In this document: in pieces, positions 32,139 to 37,203 of the stretch | Layout: each line of letters starts with the position of its first letter | How positions within the stretch are numbered: position 1 is the stretch's first letter | DNA from: Halodesulfovibrio sp. | Lineage (GTDB): Bacteria; Desulfobacterota; Desulfovibrionia; Desulfovibrionales; Desulfovibrionaceae | Direction of reading: 5' to 3' | Assembly (NCBI GenBank): GCA_003252375.1 | Contig: QKEJ01000168.1 | Span: 1 to 37,203 of the forward strand | DNA: 37,203 nucleotides | Notes under the pieces: generated by a model | The model's input: the letters and a program-made list of their open reading frames with translations, nothing else | Database searches by the model: none | What the model was told of the DNA's origin: nothing | Made by a program: the position numbers and the translations under genes

Positions 32139-32762
32139 TTATTGCTGCTTGATGATGTGATACTGCACGTTGCCGCTATCCATGGCCTGCCCGTAGATCT
32201 TGATGTGGTAGATGCGCAGCTCGTCGTCCGTCTCGGGCCGGATGATGATGTTGCGGGCCACCTTGCCGATGAACGCCTCGTGCCATTGCTTGTGCTTTTT
32301 TATGTCCACCCGTTCCGCCAGCTGCTCATCGGCATAGATAAGCGCCACGCCGTCGTGCTTGTTGCCGACCCTGTCATCCGCAAGAAAGCGGATGTAGTCC
32401 ACGCTGGCAAGGGTGCGCAGCGGCAGAATGATACGGCTTTCCCCGCCGCCGCAGCGGCTGCCGCCGATGCACAGGGGCTGTTCGGGAGTAATCTCTGCAA
32501 TCATGCCCGCCGCAATGTCCTGTCTGCGCTGTTTCTCCCGCTCTGCGGCTGCAATCTGGGCCATGCGGATGCGTTGTTCATTGTCCAGCCGTTCCTGCTC
32601 AATATCGATGGCGGCCTGTTTTTCCCTTGCGTCCATCTGCTGTTGCGGGGTCAGGGCCTGCCATTCGGCATCCGACATGCCCAGCGGGTTGCGGGTGCAG
32701 GCCATAAGCAGAAGCAGGCAGACGAGGACAAGGGAAAGCCGCAGAATCGGTGCAGGGCGCAT
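32139..32762 (-). CDS. Putative lipoprotein, unknown function
   Basis: A 207-residue protein with signal LRLSLVLVCLLLLMAC and lipobox LMAC (C22). The mature part begins TRNPLGMSDAEWQALTPQQQ, continues as a charged helix likely to form a coiled coil (EKQAAIDIEQERLDNEQRI and onward to about residue 95), and ends in a beta-rich domain with CIGGSRCGGGESRIILPL and a C-terminal IYHIKIYGQ. The SDAEW-LTP-Q segment is typical of small outer-membrane lipoproteins of Desulfovibrio-like bacteria, but no function is known to me. GAGGT precedes ATG 32762; an in-frame upstream ATG (32807) would spoil the signal peptide. Confidence 0.8.
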   Translation of the reverse strand: MRPAPILRLSLVLVCLLLLMACTRNPLGMSDAEWQALTPQQQMDAREKQAAIDIEQERLDNEQRIRMAQIAAAEREKQRRQDIAAGMIAEITPEQPLCIGGSRCGGGESRIILPLRTLASVDYIRFLADDRVGNKHDGVALIYADEQLAERVDIKKHKQWHEAFIGKVARNIIIRPETDDELRIYHIKIYGQAMDSGNVQYHIIKQQ

Positions 32763-32848
32763 GGCAACCTCGATACGGAAACAGGATATGATATGCAGAA
32801 ACTCCAAATGGTTTCAGGAGGGTACTACGGATATGGCACAGCATGCAA

Positions 32849-32887
32849 GCGGCCGCCAGCGGAGATGGCCTTTTCGCTGGCGGCCGT
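32849..32887 (-). terminator. Stem-loop downstream of adenine deaminase gene
   Basis: Perfect 13-bp arms (32849-32861 / 32875-32887) around a 13-nt loop. It lies 45 nt after the adenine deaminase stop and before the lipoprotein start. There is no T run, so it may be a weak terminator or an mRNA 3'-end protecting structure. Confidence 0.55.
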
Positions 32888-32931
32888 GGAAGTCTTGTCA
32901 GAACGGTGGGTGGGAGCAGAGTGATTGTCTG

Positions 32932-34632
32932 TTATTCGGCCCACAAGTCCACAAGCGCAAATTGGGTCACGTCCACCAGTCCCTTATCGGTAAGCTTCAG
33001 CGCGGGAATGACGGGCAGAGCCAGGAAGGAGAGCATGGCGAAGGGGTTGCGGATGGTCTTGCCCAGCGCGCCGAGCGCGTAGTTGATGGATTGCAGGCCG
33101 AGCAGCACGTCCTCCACGGGGGCATCGCTCATGAGTCCGGCAATGGGCAGGGGCAGGGAGGCCAGCACCTTCCCCTTGTGGGCCACGGCAAGGCCGCCGC
33201 CCATGCGTACCACCTCGTTGGCGGCAACCAGCATGTCGGCGTCGTTGGTGCCGGCGATTATGAGGTTGTGTGAATCGTGGGCAATGGAACCCGCCAGTGC
33301 GCCTTCGTCAAGTCCCAGCCCGGTGACGAATCCGAGGCCCGTGTTGCCCGTGGCATTGTGGCGCTCGAACACGGCCAGCTTGGCGAGGTCGCGGGCGGGA
33401 TCGGCCACGGCGGCGCCGTCGGCAATGGTCGGGGCCAGCAGAAGCTGCTCGGTGATGATCTGGCCGGGAATGATGCCGATGACCCGTAGCGTGCCCTCTT
33501 GCGCAGGGATGTGCAGATCGGCCTCGGTCAGGCTTTTCACCCGCATGGTGTTGCCGCCGGAGGAAACGGTTCCCGTGAAGTCGCAGTCGGCCACGCGGGC
33601 GCCCTGCAGGTAGCAGTCGGCAATGGCAAATTCTTCCAGATCGTCCAGCAGCACGAAGTCCGCACGGAAGCCCGGGGCGACCGCGCCCCGGCGCTGCAGG
33701 CCGAAGTAGCGCGCGGTGTTGATGGTGGCCATCTGGATGGCCCGCACGGGGTGGAGGCCTGCGGCCATGGCCTTGCGCAGGATGTCGTCCATGTGGCCGT
33801 TGTCGATGAGGTCGTTGACCAGCCTGTCGTCGCAGACGAACGAGGTGCGCTGGCTGTTGAATTCGTTCAGCACGCTCATCAGTTCGTGCATGTTGTGCTC
33901 CTGCGAGCCCTCGCGCACCATCAGGTGCATGCCCTTGCGAAGCTTTTCGCGGGCTTCCTCGGGCGTGGACGCCTCGTGGTCGCTGGCCGGGCCGCCGATG
34001 ATATAGGCGTTCAGGTCCCTGCCCTGCAGGAGCGGGGCGTGGCCGTCGATGACCCTGCCCTGCGCCGCGGCCAGCTTGGCCAGGACACCGGGATCACGGA
34101 ACAGGACGCCGGGGTAGTTCATCATTTCGGCCAGACCGAGAATGCGGTCGGGATAGCGGTCGAGAAACGCGCGGACATCGGCGTCGGTGAGTACGGCCCC
34201 GGAGGTTTCCATGTGCGTGGCGGGCACGCAGGAGGGCATCATCACGAACACGGAGAGCGGCAGATCCTTACTGGAGGCCAGCATGTACTCGATGCCCGCC
34301 GTGCCCATGACATTGGCGATTTCGTGAGGGTCGCAGATTACGGCGGCGGTGCCGTGCAATGCGGCCGCCTCGGCAAAGCGGGGCGGGGCCAGCAGGGTGG
34401 ATTCGATATGGATGTGGCCGTCGATGAGGCCGGGGACACAGTAGCGGTTTTCGGCGTCCACCACCTCTTTGGCTTCGTATTCCTCGAACCCGAGGATCAC
34501 CCCGTCGCGGATGGCGATGTGGGCGGGATGGATCTCGCCGGACAGCACGTTTACCAGACGGACGTTGCGGATGAGCAGGTCGGCGGGTTCTTCTCCGCGA
34601 GCTGCGGCGATGAGAGTCTTCACGTTGTTCAT
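32932..34632 (-). CDS. ade: Adenine deaminase
   Basis: A 566-residue amidohydrolase converting adenine to hypoxanthine and ammonia. Motifs are VPGLIDGHIHIESTLL (metal HxH), VICDPHEIANVMG, FVCDDRLVNDLI, and a long C-terminal domain with IAHDSHNLIIAGTND and GGGLAV, as in AdeC/Ade. GGGAGG is spaced 7 nt before ATG 34632, within the final codons of the permease gene, so translation is coupled (2-nt gap). The open frame extends upstream but overlaps that gene. Its place at the end of a nucleoside/purine ABC operon links uptake with salvage. Confidence 0.95.
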   Translation of the reverse strand: MNNVKTLIAAARGEEPADLLIRNVRLVNVLSGEIHPAHIAIRDGVILGFEEYEAKEVVDAENRYCVPGLIDGHIHIESTLLAPPRFAEAAALHGTAAVICDPHEIANVMGTAGIEYMLASSKDLPLSVFVMMPSCVPATHMETSGAVLTDADVRAFLDRYPDRILGLAEMMNYPGVLFRDPGVLAKLAAAQGRVIDGHAPLLQGRDLNAYIIGGPASDHEASTPEEAREKLRKGMHLMVREGSQEHNMHELMSVLNEFNSQRTSFVCDDRLVNDLIDNGHMDDILRKAMAAGLHPVRAIQMATINTARYFGLQRRGAVAPGFRADFVLLDDLEEFAIADCYLQGARVADCDFTGTVSSGGNTMRVKSLTEADLHIPAQEGTLRVIGIIPGQIITEQLLLAPTIADGAAVADPARDLAKLAVFERHNATGNTGLGFVTGLGLDEGALAGSIAHDSHNLIIAGTNDADMLVAANEVVRMGGGLAVAHKGKVLASLPLPIAGLMSDAPVEDVLLGLQSINYALGALGKTIRNPFAMLSFLALPVIPALKLTDKGLVDVTQFALVDLWAE

Positions 34633-34634
34633 GA

Positions 34635-35564
34635 TCAGCCCTCCCGGCTGAAGGGGATGCCCAGTGCGGCCGGGGCGGCACCGCGTCCCTGTGTTCTGTC
34701 CAGGCGCATCACCACGATGAGCACCAGGATGGTAGCAAGATATGGAATGGTGCGCAGTACATTTACGGGAATGATCTCGACCCCCGTTGCCTGGAAGAAG
34801 TACTGCAGGGCCGTCAGCAGCCCGAAGAGCAGGGCGCCTGCAAAGGCGCGCATGGGATGCCAGGTGGCGAAGATGACCATGGCGATGGCGATCCAGCCCT
34901 GCCCCATGGTGATGTTCTCCTTCCAGCCCGGGGTGTAGGCGAGGGAAAGGTAGGCCCCGCCGAGCCCGGCCATGCAGCCGCCGAAGATCGTGCTGCCATA
35001 GCGGATGGCTGTCACGTTCACGCCTACGGCGTCGGCCGAGGCTGCGTCTTCGCCCACGGCGCGAATGCGCAGGCCGAGGCGGGTCTTGAAGAGCACCCAT
35101 GCCCCGAGGGGCACGAGGATGTACGCAAGGTAGACCAGCGCGGTCTGCTTGAAGAAGATGTCTCCGACAACGGGGATGTCCTTCAGGTAGGGAACAGGCC
35201 AGACCCGCATGCGCAGGGCCGGTTTGCCGATGTAGGCCCGGCCGAGGAAGCTGGAGAGGCCGCCGCCGAGAATGGTCAGGGCCAGACCGGAGAGGGTCTG
35301 GTTGACCCGCAGGGTGATGGCGAAGAAGGCGTGGACAAGGGCCAGCAGGCCGCCGACGGCCATGCCGCCGAGCGTGGCCAGTACCGGATTGCCCGTGGCG
35401 GAGCCTGCGGCCACCCCGGCAAGGGCACCCACAAGCATCATGCCTTCCACGCCGAGATTCAGCACGCCGCTGCGTTCGGCATAGATTTCTCCCAGCGCGG
35501 CAAAGCAGACGGCCACGGAGGATTTCATGGCGATCTTGGATATGAAGGTGATATCGGCGAGCAT
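34635..35564 (-). CDS. Nucleoside/simple-sugar ABC transporter permease (second)
   Basis: A 309-residue inner-membrane permease of the BPD_transp_2 family. It shows EIYAERSGVLNLGVEGMML near the N-terminus, the loop motif GLRIRAVGEDAASADAVGV, which contacts the ATPase, and ten or so hydrophobic segments (for example ILVPLGAWVLF, GGCMAGLGGAYLSL). It resembles the YufQ/NupC half of BmpA-type nucleoside importers. Start ATG 35564 with AGGA upstream, 10 nt after the first permease gene. It forms a heterodimeric channel with that permease. Confidence 0.92.
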   Translation of the reverse strand: MLADITFISKIAMKSSVAVCFAALGEIYAERSGVLNLGVEGMMLVGALAGVAAGSATGNPVLATLGGMAVGGLLALVHAFFAITLRVNQTLSGLALTILGGGLSSFLGRAYIGKPALRMRVWPVPYLKDIPVVGDIFFKQTALVYLAYILVPLGAWVLFKTRLGLRIRAVGEDAASADAVGVNVTAIRYGSTIFGGCMAGLGGAYLSLAYTPGWKENITMGQGWIAIAMVIFATWHPMRAFAGALLFGLLTALQYFFQATGVEIIPVNVLRTIPYLATILVLIVVMRLDRTQGRGAAPAALGIPFSREG

Positions 35565-35574
35565 GGCGTGATTC

Positions 35575-36645
35575 CTATGTTCTGTTCGTCGGACGGGCAA
35601 GACGGATGTGGTAGCGGCCGAGGGTCTCGCTGAGCAGGAAGCCGAAGAGCAGCGCGCCTTCCAGGATGCGGCTGATGGATGCGGGCAGCTGCATGGTGGT
35701 GGCCAGCTGTTCGCCCCCCACGATGAAGACGCCGAGCAGCAGGGCGCATGCGGGGATGAGCCGGGGCTGCAGGGCGGCAAGGCAGGCCACGATGATGCCG
35801 TCGTATCCGTAGCCGGAGGCGAAGCCCTCCTGCAGGCGGTAATGGATGGCGGCGGCCTCGCACATGCCTGCCAGACCGGCCAGTGCGCCGCTTGCCGCCA
35901 TGACCAGCAGGGTCTGGCGCGGCACGTTCAGGCCTGCATACGCGGCCGCCCTGGGGCCGTTGCCGATGATCCGTATGGAGAATCCCCACTTGGAGCGGGC
36001 CAGAAGCGCGTGCAGGGCAAAGACCAGCAGTGCGGCAAGGAGGATGCCCAGATGGATGCGGGTTTCCCCGAAGCGGGGCAGCATGGCCGCAGGCGGAAAG
36101 AGCGGCGTGCCGGGAAAGCCCATGCCTTCCGGGTCGCGCCACGGGCCGAAATAGAGGTGCTCCATGAGGATGATGGCGACATAGTTGAGCAGCAGGGTGG
36201 TGAGGATTTCGCTCACGTTGCCCCAGACCCGCAGAAAGGCGGGGATGAATGCCCAGAATGCCCCGCACAGGGCTCCGCACAGGATGACGGCGGGCAGCAG
36301 CAGGGCGGAGGGCAGCACGGGGGCAAGGTACATGACGGCGCCGGCGGCGCCGATGCCGCCCATGACGAACTGGCCCTCGCAGCCGATGTTCCACAGGAGC
36401 ATGGTGGCGCACAGGGCAACGGCCAGCCCCGTCAGCGTGAGGGGAATGGCCTTGACCACGACCTCGGCCAGGCCGAACCCGGACCCGAGGGCGCCCCTGA
36501 TCATGGCGGCGTAGGCGGCAACGGGGTTTGCCCCGTAGGCGGCCATGACAATGGCCCCGGCGATTACGGCCGTGCCCAGCGCAACACTGGCGGTGATGAT
36601 TCCCTGATGCCTGAGGCGGTCATGGCGTTTGGTCAGAATGAACAT
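35575..36645 (-). CDS. Nucleoside/simple-sugar ABC transporter permease (first)
   Basis: A 356-residue inner-membrane permease of the BPD_transp_2 family, similar to YufP. Signs are PLTLTGLAVALCATMLLWNI, GCEGQFVMGGIGAA, LLLNYVAIILMEHL, GFSIRIIGNGPRAAAYAGL (ATPase-contact loop) and a C-terminal GALLFGFLLSETLGRY. The start is ATG 36645 with a weak ribosome site, 18 nt after the ATPase gene. It pairs with the second permease; together with the ATPase they import nucleosides or purines. Confidence 0.92.
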   Translation of the reverse strand: MFILTKRHDRLRHQGIITASVALGTAVIAGAIVMAAYGANPVAAYAAMIRGALGSGFGLAEVVVKAIPLTLTGLAVALCATMLLWNIGCEGQFVMGGIGAAGAVMYLAPVLPSALLLPAVILCGALCGAFWAFIPAFLRVWGNVSEILTTLLLNYVAIILMEHLYFGPWRDPEGMGFPGTPLFPPAAMLPRFGETRIHLGILLAALLVFALHALLARSKWGFSIRIIGNGPRAAAYAGLNVPRQTLLVMAASGALAGLAGMCEAAAIHYRLQEGFASGYGYDGIIVACLAALQPRLIPACALLLGVFIVGGEQLATTMQLPASISRILEGALLFGFLLSETLGRYHIRLARPTNRT

Positions 36646-36663
36646 GATATATCCGTTTCGGGG

Positions 36664-37203
36664 CTATGGCGCGGTCTGCTGTCTGCCGCCGGTTCCGGCC
36701 ATGAGCAGGCCTATGCGTTCCACGCGCTCGGCGTCGCGCGTGTCGATGATGTCCAGCAGCCTCCCCCGGAACATGACGCCGATGCGGTCGGAGAGGGAGA
36801 GGGCTTCCTTGAGATCGCCGGTGATGATGAGCACGCCGGAGTGCTCCCGCTGGGCCAGAATGGCTGCCCAGACGTCCTCGGTGGCCTTGATGTCCAGCCC
36901 CTGTGTGGGCTGCTCCGCAATGAACAGGGCGGGCGTGCGGGCCATTTCCCGGGCCAGCAGCAGCTTCTGCAGATTGCCGCCGGAGAGGGCTCCCGCCGGA
37001 GTGTCCGTGTCGTGGGTGACGATGTTGAATCGGGTGATGGCCTCGCGGGTTTCGCGTTCCATGCGTCCGGCGTCCAGCCACATGCCCTCGCCTGCAGCCT
37101 CGCGGCGGGTGAGAAAGAAGTTTTCGCGCAGGCCCATGCCGGCGATGCTGCCCACGTGGTGTCTGTCCTCCGGGACGTAGGATACGGCCTTGCCACGCTC
37201 GGC
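36664..37203 (-). CDS. ABC transporter ATP-binding protein (C-terminal part, 5' end outside window)
   Basis: The last 179 residues of a two-domain ATPase of the RbsA/YufO type; the frame enters from the right edge in phase at 37203. It contains VPEDRHHVGSIAGM and signature LSGGNLQKLLLARE. The Walker B region reads ALFIAEQPTQGLD, where the usual LLDEP is changed to IAEQP, a degeneracy typical of the second domain in nucleoside importers. A later ITGDLKEALSLSDR stands where the H-loop histidine is normally found, and here is aspartate. It heads the purine uptake operon in this window; the periplasmic BMP-type binding protein is not visible. Confidence 0.93.
   Translation of the reverse strand, partial: AERGKAVSYVPEDRHHVGSIAGMGLRENFFLTRREAAGEGMWLDAGRMERETREAITRFNIVTHDTDTPAGALSGGNLQKLLLAREMARTPALFIAEQPTQGLDIKATEDVWAAILAQREHSGVLIITGDLKEALSLSDRIGVMFRGRLLDIIDTRDAERVERIGLLMAGTGGRQQTAP

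Noticed and set aside
32833-33273. Short plus-strand frame with AGGAGGG upstream of an ATG at 32833
   Set aside because: Spacing is too long, the peptide is Arg/Trp-rich without family features, and it runs into the deaminase gene on the other strand.
33499-34938. Plus-strand frame over adenine deaminase
   Set aside because: Shadow of a strongly conserved enzyme on the other strand.

Overview
The window is a 37.2 kb piece of a GC-rich bacterial chromosome with tightly packed genes in mixed orientation. The gene content is that of a Gram-negative anaerobe: a type V autotransporter, two lipoproteins, Fe-S enzymes (HemW, MutY, SdaA, a ferredoxin-fused aldo/keto reductase), a PerR/Fur-type regulator, LarB/LarC, and several multidomain sensor proteins. 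This combination fits the Desulfovibrionales (sulfate-reducing Desulfobacterota). That assignment is inferred from gene style; no marker gene in the window proves it. No phage, insertion sequence, integrase, CRISPR array, rRNA or replication origin was found.

Layout, left to right. (1) 1-6.7 kb: the 3'-truncated end of an ABC exporter (minus), a PerR/Fur-family regulator with a palindrome over its own promoter, a DUF47-PiT phosphate uptake pair (minus), and a REC-PAS-GGDEF-EAL cyclic-di-GMP protein (plus). (2) 6.7-15.2 kb: a family 2 glycosyltransferase with a helical N-terminal extension (minus), then a plus-strand series of an NadB/FrdA-like flavoprotein, hemW, a hybrid histidine kinase overlapping hemW by 4 nt, and a second, divergent sensor kinase with a cysteine-rich PAS domain. 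(3) 15.2-19.3 kb: an amino-acid block. It holds the Fe-S L-serine dehydratase sdaA, a MocR-type PLP-dependent regulator (minus) whose stop codon abuts that of sdaA, and the exporter pair azlCD transcribed divergently from the regulator. The MocR/azlC gap carries both a 10-bp direct repeat and a 9-bp inverted repeat. (4) 19.3-25.4 kb: mutY, a zinc-ribbon/PilZ protein, a lipoprotein, and a minus-strand run of ferredoxin-fused aldo/keto reductase, larC and larB. (5) 25.6-28.8 kb: an AT-richer segment with an autotransporter gene lying just 3' of tRNA-Arg(CCG), followed by a 0.4 kb non-coding stretch with a good promoter and a hairpin. (6) 28.8-32.1 kb: ubiX, a metallo-beta-lactamase-fold hydrolase, a GIY-YIG protein and a DEAD-box RNA helicase. 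(7) 32.1-37.2 kb: a lipoprotein, then a minus-strand purine uptake and salvage operon (ABC ATPase, two permeases, adenine deaminase) whose 5' end lies outside the window.

Most genes are assignable to known families. I did not find a clear-cut undescribed multi-gene system. The strongest leads are regulatory or architectural: a probable leaderless hemW mRNA, the composite MocR operator in front of azlCD, a sensor kinase with a Cys4 PAS domain and degenerate ATP-binding motifs, a zinc-ribbon PilZ protein, and larBC placed next to a ferredoxin-fused aldo/keto reductase.
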